This document shows positions 8,403 through 16,042 of a DNA stretch of 61,868 nucleotides, piece after piece (within the stretch, counting starts at the first letter, position 1; every line of letters starts with the position of its first letter). The position numbers and the translations under genes were made by a program. The stretch comes from CAZUNB01 sp044227985 (GTDB lineage Bacteria > Patescibacteriota > Saccharimonadia > Saccharimonadales > JAGPDM01): the NCBI GenBank assembly GCA_044227985.1, contig JBGAVT010000004.1, positions 1-61,868 on the forward strand, written 5' to 3'. Under the pieces are notes generated by a model that had not been told where the DNA came from, ran no database searches, and was given only the letters and a program-made list of their open reading frames with translations.

Positions 8403-8798
8403 CTATCCTGAAATAGATGTAATCTTTTCGAGTGTAGCTGATAAATCATCAGCCTTTGCTGGTTTGCCTTTATTCTCAAGCAGCATTTCCTTGCCTGTGT
8501 ATAGTGGGATTAAATGAATGTGCACATGTGGAACGTCGATTCCAGAAACCAAACGCCCAATTCGTTGCGGCGAGAGTTTGCTTCGTAAGATATGAGAAAT
8601 TTTTTGGGTTACGTACATTAAATTCTGATACTCGCTTTCAGATAAATCATCAATTTGGTCGACTACTATTTTTGGAACAATCAGCGTGTGACCACGACTT
8701 ACCGGTGCTATGTCCAGAAATGCTATTGTCCTTTCATCTTCATAAACAATTTGTGCTGGGATTTCTCGCGAAATTATTTTTTCAAAAATCGTTGCCAT
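8403..8798 (-). CDS. HIT-family nucleotide hydrolase/transferase (HinT-like)
   Basis: HIT proteins cleave phosphoramidate or similar bonds of AMP conjugates through a histidine triad. The 131-aa protein shows IFEKIISREIPAQIVYEDE at the N-terminus, APVSRGHTLIVPK, and the triad HVHIH with His91, His93 and His95 followed by LIPL. This is the normal size and order for bacterial HinT. No proper Shine-Dalgarno is visible; CTATAA lies 5 nt before the ATG, so the mRNA may be leaderless. The substrate is unknown. Confidence 0.9.
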   Translation of the reverse strand: MATIFEKIISREIPAQIVYEDERTIAFLDIAPVSRGHTLIVPKIVVDQIDDLSESEYQNLMYVTQKISHILRSKLSPQRIGRLVSGIDVPHVHIHLIPLYTGKEMLLENKGKPAKADDLSATLEKITSISG

Positions 8799-8832
8799 AT
8801 AACTTATAGATTAACCATTCTCTTAGCTAACT

Positions 8833-9492
8833 TCAATAGTTTATCTTGCTCTGACTCGCTCGACGTAATGCTTCAAAAGCTTTATCTACCTCTGTTTGAT
8901 CAACAATCAGTACCACGTCTTCTTCGATGTAAAGCATTTCAACAATTGAAATTCCTCGCCACGCTAGTAGTTGCACCATAAATTGAAAAATCCCTGGCGT
9001 CCTATGGTGTTTGCCGATTAGACGAATCATCAAAGCTCCTAGGCCTTCGATAAAGTGCGTGTCTTCAATGCTTGAAATTTGTTTATCGATCATTGTGCGC
9101 ATCATTGGATCTGTGATAATCGTCGTTTCTCGAACACCTTTAACTAAAGACAAGTATGCACCAATATCTTGAGCTTCTTGCATGATGTTCGCAGAAATAT
9201 TTAAACCTTGCTTACTATTTGGGAATTTCGCTACAGTAACAAGGCTTTTGATTGTCATATCACCGATATAATCTCGAACATCTACAATCTTGAAATCTTT
9301 GTGTTTTTTCTCTAACCGATTCAGTGCCATTACAACACTGGCAATGCTAACTGGTTTTTGGAGACGAGCAACTAGCTCAGGTTGCATTTTTCGTGCCAAA
9401 GCTGTCACGTTGAGGATGCCACCCACCAGTGAGCCTTTCAGGTTGGGCGAACGTTCGAGCACGTCTTCTAGGGCTTGAGAAACGCTTATCAT
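8833..9492 (-). CDS. Conserved hypothetical protein, possible ACT-like C-terminal fold
   Basis: The 219-aa protein starts MISVSQALEDVLERSPNLKG. The N-terminal third looks like a winged-helix or small helical domain (ITALARKM-type helices, VVMALNRLEKKHKD). The C-terminal two thirds alternate strands and helices (TPGIFQFMVQLLAWRGISIVEM, then EEDVVLIVDQTEVDKAFEAL), resembling an ACT-type regulatory domain such as those of aspartate kinases. The resemblance is from pattern only. ATG 9492 is chosen over a TTG at 9510 because TATATT lies 6 nt upstream. A regulatory role is a guess. Confidence 0.6.
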   Translation of the reverse strand: MISVSQALEDVLERSPNLKGSLVGGILNVTALARKMQPELVARLQKPVSIASVVMALNRLEKKHKDFKIVDVRDYIGDMTIKSLVTVAKFPNSKQGLNISANIMQEAQDIGAYLSLVKGVRETTIITDPMMRTMIDKQISSIEDTHFIEGLGALMIRLIGKHHRTPGIFQFMVQLLAWRGISIVEMLYIEEDVVLIVDQTEVDKAFEALRRASQSKINY

Positions 9493-9498
9493 GTTATA

Positions 9499-9504
9499 AA
9501 TATA
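9499..9504 (-). promoter_or_regulatory. -10 element of a leaderless promoter
   Basis: TATATT on the minus strand, 6 nt before ATG 9492; it selects that start over the TTG at 9510. Confidence 0.5.
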
Positions 9505-9600
9505 ACACAAAGTATATAAATATGACTTTTTATTATAGATTTTTCATTTTTGTATTCTTCTACGATATAGTACCAGAACTAGTTAAGTAAGGAGAATCAA

Positions 9601-9840
9601 ATGCCTGCAATGGCTTTTATCAATACAATTGAAAATGACACCAAAGGTGTAATCAAGCAATTAAAAGAGCAAGGTTGTGTCTGTATTGAGTCGATGTATG
9701 GTGTGAGCAGCGAGGAGTGTCAAAAATCACCTCGTGTTCGACGGTTACTCCAAATGAACCCTCAACGATATTTTATCGGACCAAGCCTGTGCGCAGGGAA
9801 AAGCTTTGGGGTCGGTCTCTGGCGTCGCCCAATTGTCTAA
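9601..9840 (+). CDS. Small hypothetical protein (79 aa)
   Basis: A strong ribosome-binding site (AAGGAG, 6 nt before ATG 9601) and a TATAGT hexamer further upstream support expression. The product MPAMAFINTIENDTKG... has five Cys residues, two of them close together (GCVCIE), and a C-terminal half with basic residues and a GPSLCAGKSFGVGLW segment. No membrane span is visible and I recognise no family. It stands alone between the divergent gene at 9492 and the PurM-like gene. Confidence 0.6.
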   Translation: MPAMAFINTIENDTKGVIKQLKEQGCVCIESMYGVSSEECQKSPRVRRLLQMNPQRYFIGPSLCAGKSFGVGLWRRPIV

Positions 9841-9864
9841 CCTCATGGTACGATTTTAATCTGG

Positions 9865-9870
9865 TATACT
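9865..9870 (+). promoter_or_regulatory. -10 element of a leaderless promoter
   Basis: TATACT, 8 nt before ATG 9879 of the PurM-like gene; no Shine-Dalgarno is present between them. Confidence 0.55.
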
Positions 9871-9878
9871 AGATTGAA

Positions 9879-10976
9879 ATGGCAAAGCATGATTATCACA
9901 AAGCAGTAAATTACGACGCGGCTGATCCGGTAAAGATTTTGGCACAGAAAGCAGCTGCCGCAACTTCCGGACAGCTTGAGAAGCATGGTTGGAGTGCAAT
10001 GGCAGCTAGCCGAGGCGAGAGTGCTTTTCTAGCTGAAACCGCAACAGGATATATAGCCCTGACACAGGAGGGTCTAGGAACAAAAAGTCTAATTACTCAG
10101 GCCGTCTACGAGCAGACAGGAGAGTCTTTTTTCCGTGAGACAGCAATTGATACTGTTTCGACGATTGCGAATGACCTGGTGACCGTGGGTGCACTACCAA
10201 CGATAATTAATGCTTATTGGTCAAGTAGTAGCTACGATTGGTTGGAAGATAATAAATTAGCTAGTGACCTCATTTATGGTTGGCAAGAAGCCTGCGAGCT
10301 GGTTGGTGCTACTTGGGGAGGCGGCGAAACTCAGAGTCTGAAAGATATGGTTGTCGATGGTGCACTCGAGCTGGCTGGCTCTGGTGTCGGTTTGATCGAA
10401 CCAAAATCGCGGTTAGTTTTGGGCGATGATCTTAAGGCGGGGGACAGAATTGTTTTCTTAGAATCTACCGGTATTCAGACCAATGGAATCTCATTGGCGC
10501 GCGAAATTGCTGCGGGGTTGCCTGATGGTTATCAGACCAAATTGCCAAGCGGGCAGACTTTTGGACAAGGCTTGTTGGCGGCATCTCATCTCTATCCAAG
10601 TGTAATAGCCGATCTTTTTAAGCAAGAAATTCCAATCCATTATATGGCACATATTACTGGACACGGTTGGCGGAAGATCATGCGTCACACCAAAGATTTA
10701 TGCTATGTTATCGAAAATGTTCCGCCTGTACCTGAGGTTTTGACCTTTTTGGTTGAACAAAATGAATTTAGCGCTGAAGAAGCCTACGGTACGTTCAATA
10801 TGGGCGCAGGTTTTGCGATTTATGTACCGGCTGAGCATGTCGAAACAGTTATCGATACTAGTCAAAAACACGGTATCAAAGCCTACGATGCCGGCTATGT
10901 GACTGAGGGTGAAAGAGCCGTCGAGATAAAGCCGCTCAATTTAACTTTTTCCACAGAAACTCTTCAGCTTAGATGA
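9879..10976 (+). CDS. PurM-like AIR synthase family protein
   Basis: AIR synthase (PurM) closes the imidazole ring in purine synthesis with ATP. The 365-aa protein has the family order: an N-terminal VNYDAADPVKILAQKAA segment, EGLGTKSLITQA (PurM: DGVGTK), NDLVTVGALPTIINAYW (NDl...GA.P), WGGGETQSLKDMV (GGETAEMP), LAGSGVGL, GDRIVFLESTGIQTNGISLAR (S.G.HSNGySL), and HITGHGWRKIMR where PurM has HITGGG. The altered GGETQSL and GHGW motifs mean it may be a divergent PurM or a related enzyme of the superfamily. It is leaderless and monocistronic. A PurF gene lies 50 kb away; no other pur gene is in the window. Confidence 0.75.
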   Translation: MAKHDYHKAVNYDAADPVKILAQKAAAATSGQLEKHGWSAMAASRGESAFLAETATGYIALTQEGLGTKSLITQAVYEQTGESFFRETAIDTVSTIANDLVTVGALPTIINAYWSSSSYDWLEDNKLASDLIYGWQEACELVGATWGGGETQSLKDMVVDGALELAGSGVGLIEPKSRLVLGDDLKAGDRIVFLESTGIQTNGISLAREIAAGLPDGYQTKLPSGQTFGQGLLAASHLYPSVIADLFKQEIPIHYMAHITGHGWRKIMRHTKDLCYVIENVPPVPEVLTFLVEQNEFSAEEAYGTFNMGAGFAIYVPAEHVETVIDTSQKHGIKAYDAGYVTEGERAVEIKPLNLTFSTETLQLR

Positions 10977-10998
10977 GAATCCTTTAACCGTTTTAGTT

Positions 10999-11388
10999 TT
11001 AGAGCAGTGTGACTAATGTGAAGCTGATAGCTCCAGTGAGGATGCCAATGACTGCGGCTTGAAGATACATTTTGTTGGCTTTGGCTTTATCAAGAGCTCG
11101 GTCTTTACCGCTTTTTATACCCTTAGCCTCTTTTCCGCCTTCGGTGGCATTTTGTTTTCCGCTACCTGCATATGCAACACAGAATTTATTTCGAGCTTGT
11201 AGGAAACTGATAGCGGTAATTGAGGCAAAAATGGCCACAGTTCCAGCGATAATAGTATTTTTTAACAAAATTGCAATTACAAAAATTATAATAGTAATTC
11301 CAAGGCTTACATAACCAGCTTTACGTCGATAGGTGATTTCATCGCTGTTAATATTGCAGACACCTGCTTGATAGGATTGTTCAATCAT
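10999..11388 (-). CDS. Small membrane protein with two or three TM segments, unknown function
   Basis: From ATG 11388 the product is 129 aa: a short N-terminal cytoplasmic part (MIEQSYQAGVCNINSDEITYRRKAG), two adjacent hydrophobic segments (about 25-70), a Lys/Gly-rich loop (GGKEAKGIKSGKDRALDKAKANK) and a last hydrophobic segment (about 108-129). I reject the 27-residue upstream extension (ATG 11469) because TACACT lies 6 nt before 11388. It diverges from the flippase-like gene at 11422. The CNI..DEI..RR N-terminus may be a conserved signature, but I do not know the family. Confidence 0.65.
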   Translation of the reverse strand: MIEQSYQAGVCNINSDEITYRRKAGYVSLGITIIIFVIAILLKNTIIAGTVAIFASITAISFLQARNKFCVAYAGSGKQNATEGGKEAKGIKSGKDRALDKAKANKMYLQAAVIGILTGAISFTLVTLL

Positions 11389-11394
11389 GGCTTT

Positions 11395-11400
11395 AGTGTA
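11395..11400 (-). promoter_or_regulatory. -10 element of a leaderless promoter
   Basis: TACACT on the minus strand, 6 nt before ATG 11388. Confidence 0.5.
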
Positions 11401-11421
11401 ACAGGCCGGTGAAAATAGCGT

Positions 11422-12426
11422 ATGATAAATGTTGTGCCATATGTAAAAAAACCAAAGTTTAATCGTCAACTCTTTACACGAGGCGCGAGCATTGCTCTGC
11501 TGTTCTTTGGAGTTTTAACAATCAGCTATCAGGCTTGGTTTTTCTCAAATAATCGTGAAGTTTTGGCCAGTATTCGTCTAGATTTTCTTTTCGCGGCGAT
11601 TTTGAGTGAACTCCTCGCAATCTCGACACTTATACTGCCATATCAGAAGTATTTTAAGCGCCAGGGCATAACTATGAGCTTCTGGCAGTCACTTGTTGAG
11701 TCGTTGGCTGGGTTAGGCGTTGGAAAAATTGTTATTCTTGGGGATCTACTAGTTTGGCGGCGTGTAATGCGACAGGAAAAACGTTCAGTCATGTTGGCTG
11801 GTAAGTTTATGATTGTACTCTATTCTTTGGCAATCGGAACCTTAGCAGCTATGTTTTTGATCGCTGTGGTGATTAGTACAGTATTTTATGGGTTACCTGG
11901 AGATAACCCTGTCAGCAAAATGATTGGTCTAGTTCCCATCGTTTTTGCGGTAGTGATCATAGGCATTTTCTTATCTCGTAACTCAAAATTCGTGCATAAT
12001 AAAATGGAAAAATTTTCTGAGCGCTTCGTAGGCGAAACTAGTCTAGCACCTTGGCAGCTAGTGAAGAAGGCTGGTTATTTGCGACGAGACATATTTCAAT
12101 TCGCCTTTTCACTATCTGCTTCATGGTTTTTTGAAGGAGTTGCACTCTGGTTTATTTTACAAGCATTCGATCTTAAGGTTAGTTTCTTGGTCGGTATCTA
12201 CGGCTACCTGTTCTCACGTCTTGCGGTTTTCTTGCCAATTATTCCTGGTGGAGTCGGCGAGAGCGAGACGATTACAGCCTCATTTTTCGTCAGTTACGGG
12301 CACCCATTGTCAACGATACTAGCTGCTGTGCTAGCTTTTCGGATTTTGTCGTTTTGGTTCCCAGCAATCATTGGCCTCGGCATGAGTGCAAAATTATTTT
12401 TACCTCATCGACATAAGAAAAAGTAG
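11422..12426 (+). CDS. Lysylphosphatidylglycerol synthase TM-domain / UPF0104-like membrane protein
   Basis: The 334-aa protein has about eight hydrophobic segments and the family motif near the C-terminus, FLPIIPGGVGESETITASFF (PGG.G..E). UPF0104/LPG-synthase TM proteins include lipid flippases such as the MprF N-terminal domain and YbhN. The soluble aminoacyl-transferase half of MprF is absent, so this is the membrane half alone; a role in lipid translocation is inferred from the family. The start is uncertain: ATG 11422 overlaps a TATGAT hexamer, and GTG 11434 lies 7 nt after it, which fits the leaderless rule used by neighbouring genes. Confidence 0.75.
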   Translation: MINVVPYVKKPKFNRQLFTRGASIALLFFGVLTISYQAWFFSNNREVLASIRLDFLFAAILSELLAISTLILPYQKYFKRQGITMSFWQSLVESLAGLGVGKIVILGDLLVWRRVMRQEKRSVMLAGKFMIVLYSLAIGTLAAMFLIAVVISTVFYGLPGDNPVSKMIGLVPIVFAVVIIGIFLSRNSKFVHNKMEKFSERFVGETSLAPWQLVKKAGYLRRDIFQFAFSLSASWFFEGVALWFILQAFDLKVSFLVGIYGYLFSRLAVFLPIIPGGVGESETITASFFVSYGHPLSTILAAVLAFRILSFWFPAIIGLGMSAKLFLPHRHKKK

Positions 12427-12492
12427 ACTTCTTTATAAATAGACTCTATGTTAGCCGTGAAGATATTAGGCTGATATAATTTGAAAAGCTTT

Positions 12493-12586
12493 GGAGAGAT
12501 GGCCGAGCCTGGTTGAAGGCGCACGACTCGAAATCGTGTAAGGTGAGTAATCATCTTCGAGGGTTCGAATCCCTCTCTCTCCGCCA
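12493..12586 (+). tRNA. tRNA-Ser(CGA)
   Basis: The acceptor stem GGAGAGA pairs with TCTCTCC near the 3' end, followed by discriminator G and an encoded CCA (12584-12586). The anticodon stem CACGA/TCGTG encloses CTCGAAA, giving anticodon CGA for codon UCG. The long variable arm (GGTGAGTAATCATC) is the class II feature of serine tRNAs, and the T arm is GAGGG-TTCGAAT-CCCTC. Confidence 0.97.
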
Positions 12587-12587
12587 A

Positions 12588-12619
12588 TGTAAGAACCCAC
12601 CGAATGGTGGGCTTTTACA
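12588..12619 (+). terminator. Hairpin after tRNA-Ser, probable terminator
   Basis: Immediately after CCA, CCCACC-GAAT-GGTGGG forms a perfect 6-bp stem, extended by TGTAA/TTACA with a weak middle. It is followed by CTTTT rather than a long T run. It could act as terminator and 3'-processing barrier. Confidence 0.6.
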
Positions 12620-12903
12620 TTGTTCAGAGATCGTTCAGAATACAAACCCTACAGATGCCTCAGCCGAGGTTAAATCTATTTGAATTTGAGCAGTATAACG
12701 AACATGTTGGAATATGGCGGTGAGCCATAGTCTAACAATACAGCCTTAATCTCTCTCCGTCCTCAATGTGAAAATCCGTAATCTGCGGAGTGTCAGAATG
12801 TTTAGACGTGAAGGGTATGTATGAATAATTCATAGTATGGTCCAGGCTAGTTTGGGCCTAATTATTTCTAAAAAAGAATTTTGTAATGTGGTGAGTATAG
12901 GTT
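12620..12903 (+). other. Intergenic stretch with a partial copy of the tRNA-Ser 3' end
   Basis: No convincing ORF or RNA gene is seen. At 12750-12774, TCTCTCTCCG followed after 4 nt by CAATGT and an A-rich stretch resembles the tRNA 3' end and flank at 12574-12593. This could be a decayed attachment site or chance. No integrase or other mobile gene is nearby. Confidence 0.35.
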
Positions 12904-12909
12904 TAGTAT
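12904..12909 (+). promoter_or_regulatory. -10 element of a leaderless promoter
   Basis: TAGTAT, 7 nt before ATG 12917 of the 53-aa membrane protein. It has the same hexamer and spacing as the femX-like gene at 2963. Confidence 0.5.
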
Positions 12910-12916
12910 AAGCAAT

Positions 12917-13078
12917 ATGGGTAATAAACCAGTTTTATTAACTTCAATAGCAGGCACATATATTGGTGGCTATATTCCAACCCTTTTCGGATCAGCCAGT
13001 ATGTCTGGTTGGACAGTAATCGGTGGTTTTATCGGTGGGATTATTGGGATCTGGATCGGCTTAAAGCTACGAAATTAG
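12917..13078 (+). CDS. 53-aa glycine-rich mini membrane protein
   Basis: ATG 12917 to TAG 13078 encodes MGNKPVLLTSIAGTYIGGYI... with a C-terminal hydrophobic glycine-zipper-like stretch (VIGGFIGGIIGIWIGLKLRN). The composition resembles the small GlsB/YmgE-type and glycine-zipper membrane proteins, which are usually stress-related or of unknown role. A TAGTAT -10 7 nt upstream supports real, leaderless expression. It is shorter than most gene callers' cut-off, so it may be missing from existing annotation. Confidence 0.65.
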   Translation: MGNKPVLLTSIAGTYIGGYIPTLFGSASMSGWTVIGGFIGGIIGIWIGLKLRN

Positions 13079-13222
13079 TTTTTACTTCAAGTGGTTAAGT
13101 TTAACTACCACACTCTGTGTGTACTTGCTGAGTGCACGCGCTTGAAATTATTTTTAATTGAGGTTTGGAGCATGTTCAGAACATTAGTTAAGATAAAAAA
13201 TAATTATGCTCATGTTTTTTTG

Positions 13223-13231
13223 TGATATAAT
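13223..13231 (+). promoter_or_regulatory. Extended -10 promoter of the NHL-repeat surface protein
   Basis: TG-A-TATAAT is a consensus extended -10, with the TATAAT at 13226-13231. The transcript would carry a leader of about 60 nt. Only a weak GAG precedes ATG 13295. Confidence 0.6.
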
Positions 13232-13294
13232 GTAGTTACCAAACAAAAAAACGAATCTAACAAAGTCAATAACAGCCCAGAAAGCCGAGTAATT

Positions 13295-15886
13295 ATGAAT
13301 TTTAAGTCCCTACTAAATAACTATAGAATTGCGTTTTTCAGTGTCATACTTCTAGTAGCTGTTATAGTGGTGTCAATTAACTCATCATCAGCTAACGCGT
13401 CTTTGGCTATGCCAAAGTTCGATAGTGTCGTCGGAAAGAGTGGTGTTACTGAAAATGGTAAATTCGACAAACCAATGGCAACCACTGTCTCTCCTGATGG
13501 ATCTAAGTTGTATGTATTAGACACTGGTAATAACCAAATTCAAATGTTTAAAACATCGGATAATTCATATATCGGAAAATTCGGAACTTCAGGTAGCGGA
13601 AGCGGCCAGTTTACTAATCCAAGTGACTTGGCTTTTAATAATGACGGCTCAAAGCTCTACGTGGCTGATACTGGCAACAGCCGAGTTCAGATTTTTAATG
13701 GAACAGATAATTCTTATATTGGACAGTTTGGCGAGCGTAGCTGTAAGTCTGAGGAGACTATAACAGACGGTAACTTTTGTTTTCCAACTGCCATAACCGT
13801 TGATAAAGATAATAATATTCTTGTAGGTGATAATTCAAATTATCGCGTACAAAAGTTTAGTAGTAGTAATATGTTTATTCTAAAATTCGGTGAAAAAGGC
13901 AACACAAGCAGTGTGACCCCGCCTGGGACATTCTACGATATTAAAGGCATAGCGAGCGATAGTAATAATAATATTTATGTTGTCAATAGTACCAACCATC
14001 ACGTTGCAAAATATGATACTTTTGGAACCTTCCTCCAAGAGGTTGGCAGCTGGGGTTCTGGCGTCAACCAGCTCCGCTACCCTACGGATATAGAGATAGA
14101 CTCCAACGATAATCTTTACATAATGGATGTTCGACCAGGCAGCAATAATTCTACGGTTAAAAGATTTAACGTTACTGGTGTAGGGCAGCCACCTTCAATC
14201 GGTCAATATGGAACAGGTGATGGGCAGTTTAAAGACCCCCAAGGTATTGCGGTGAGTCCTGACGGTAGTAAATTATACGTTGCGGATACCTATAATAACC
14301 GCATCCAAATATTCAACACCAACGACAACAGCTTCCAGGGTAAATTTGGTAGCTCCAGCCAACAATCTGGAGGGTTTTTAAATCCTTACCAAACTGCACT
14401 GAGTAAAGACAATACTAAACTATATGTTGCAGATTCTGCAAATCACCGCATCCAAATATTCAACACTAGCGACAACAGCTATGTTGGTGAGTTTGGCTCA
14501 CTCGGTAGCGCTACTGGGCAATTCAGTACTCCCTACGCTCTAACAGTCTCGCCAGATGGTACTAAACTATATGTTGCAGATTCTGCAAATCACCGCATCC
14601 AAATATTCAACACTAGCGACAATAGTTTTGTTAGTTCCTTAGGCGTGACTGGTAGTGGCAACGGTCAGTTCAGCAATCCCTACGGTGTTACGTTTTCGGA
14701 AGATGGGTCGAAATTCTACGTTGTCGATTTATCCAACAACCGCATCCAAATATTCAACACTAGCGACAATAGCTATGTTGGTAAATTTGGCTCAGCAGGT
14801 GCTGGCGATGGCCAGCTAAGTACTCCGCGAGCAATTCTGATATCAGGTGGAAAAATATTTGTGTCAGATACTGGCAATAATCGTGTGCAGGTTTTTGATG
14901 CTGCGGATAATACTTATCTCGGTCAATTTGGTGGGATTGGTAGCGCCAATGGTCAACTTAGCAACCCGCGTGGTCTCGCGACGAGTCCCGATGGTTCGAC
15001 AATCTATGTTACTGAAAGGGATAACAATCGTATTCAGGCATTCAATACGAGCGATTACAGCTATGCTGGTAAATTCGGTCGACTCGGCTCAAAGAACGGA
15101 GAGTTTAACGTTCCGGTGTCCATCACAATCAATAATGACGGCTCAAAATTATATGTAACTGATCAGGCTAACAATCGTATTCAAGTTTTCTCGTATGCAA
15201 ATGTTGACACTGATGGCGATGGTATAGTAAGCGGAGTTGAAGACGCTGCGCCTAATGCTGGAGACGGTAATGATGACGGTATTAAAGATTCAACTCAAAG
15301 CAATGTTACTAGCTTTGTTAATACGCAGACAAATAAGTATGTCACACTGGTTTCTCCTGCCGGAACGACGATCACTTCAACTTCAGTTGCAGCGGCAATT
15401 GTTGAAGATGCTGGAAAGGATTATCCTTTCGGTCTACTTAGTTTTACAGTCGAGGGAGTCACTCCAGGTGATACGATTGAAATGGAAGTATTCTTTTTCA
15501 CTGATGTAGTAAAAGACGGCTTCATTGCTCGTAAATTTAACAGTAGTACCGAGCTATATTCTGACTTATTAGGTTCAGAAATATCTGAGTCATTGGTTAA
15601 TGGTAATCCATCACTAGCGTTAAATTATCAAATTGAGGATGGTGGAGAGTCTGATGAGGATGGGGTAACCAACGGGACAATAGTTGACCCAGTTGGGCTT
15701 GCGCTTAACAGGCAAGCAACTGGAAGTAATCCTGCCAGTGCGAACAATGTTACTAATGCTACCAATTCTGCAGGCAAACTCGCGAAAACTGGGCAAAGCG
15801 AAATTCAGATTATGTTACTTGCAGCTACTTTGTTTTCTGTCGGTGTTGGTGTGTTATATAGGATTAGAGAGAGAAATACTTATTAG
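13295..15886 (+). CDS. NHL-repeat surface protein with choice-of-anchor U domain and LAKTG anchor
   Basis: An N-terminal signal sequence (residues about 1-36) precedes about a dozen NHL repeats of roughly 47 aa (for example SPDGSKLYVADTYNNRIQIF), predicting one or two beta-propellers. A Ca-binding type aspartate-rich linker follows (DTDGDGI...GNDDGIKD, about 636-665). Then comes a domain matching the choice-of-anchor U pattern (about 665-795: YPFGLLSF..EGVTPGDTIEMEVFF, and ESDEDG..NGTIVDPVG). The C-terminus is LAKTG (829-833), a hydrophobic span and an RIRERN tail, a sortase-type or membrane-retention signal. It is likely displayed on the cell surface, as an adhesin or glycan/protein-binding propeller. 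No sortase gene lies in the window. Repeats 14414-14475 and 14561-14622 are identical DNA, showing recent repeat turnover. Confidence 0.85.
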   Translation: MNFKSLLNNYRIAFFSVILLVAVIVVSINSSSANASLAMPKFDSVVGKSGVTENGKFDKPMATTVSPDGSKLYVLDTGNNQIQMFKTSDNSYIGKFGTSGSGSGQFTNPSDLAFNNDGSKLYVADTGNSRVQIFNGTDNSYIGQFGERSCKSEETITDGNFCFPTAITVDKDNNILVGDNSNYRVQKFSSSNMFILKFGEKGNTSSVTPPGTFYDIKGIASDSNNNIYVVNSTNHHVAKYDTFGTFLQEVGSWGSGVNQLRYPTDIEIDSNDNLYIMDVRPGSNNSTVKRFNVTGVGQPPSIGQYGTGDGQFKDPQGIAVSPDGSKLYVADTYNNRIQIFNTNDNSFQGKFGSSSQQSGGFLNPYQTALSKDNTKLYVADSANHRIQIFNTSDNSYVGEFGSLGSATGQFSTPYALTVSPDGTKLYVADSANHRIQIFNTSDNSFVSSLGVTGSGNGQFSNPYGVTFSEDGSKFYVVDLSNNRIQIFNTSDNSYVGKFGSAGAGDGQLSTPRAILISGGKIFVSDTGNNRVQVFDAADNTYLGQFGGIGSANGQLSNPRGLATSPDGSTIYVTERDNNRIQAFNTSDYSYAGKFGRLGSKNGEFNVPVSITINNDGSKLYVTDQANNRIQVFSYANVDTDGDGIVSGVEDAAPNAGDGNDDGIKDSTQSNVTSFVNTQTNKYVTLVSPAGTTITSTSVAAAIVEDAGKDYPFGLLSFTVEGVTPGDTIEMEVFFFTDVVKDGFIARKFNSSTELYSDLLGSEISESLVNGNPSLALNYQIEDGGESDEDGVTNGTIVDPVGLALNRQATGSNPASANNVTNATNSAGKLAKTGQSEIQIMLLAATLFSVGVGVLYRIRERNTY
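14414..14622 (+). repeat. DNA-level duplication of an NHL repeat
   Basis: 62 bases are identical at 14414-14475 and 14561-14622, exactly 147 bp (49 codons) apart. A shorter copy of the same core (CGCATCCAAATATTCAACAC) recurs near 14741. Synonymous sites are also identical, so the copies arose or were converted recently. Confidence 0.9.
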
Positions 15887-16042
15887 CTTACACGGTAATT
15901 GTAGAAATCAGCTCTTGGTGTGCTGAGGCTCATATAGCTTAACGCTCGCGTTTTGAATTAATAAAAATAAAAATTTTTTTGTTAAATTTTGTGGATAATT
16001 ATCAGAATTGTTATAGTTACACCATTAATAATGGAGTTCCTT

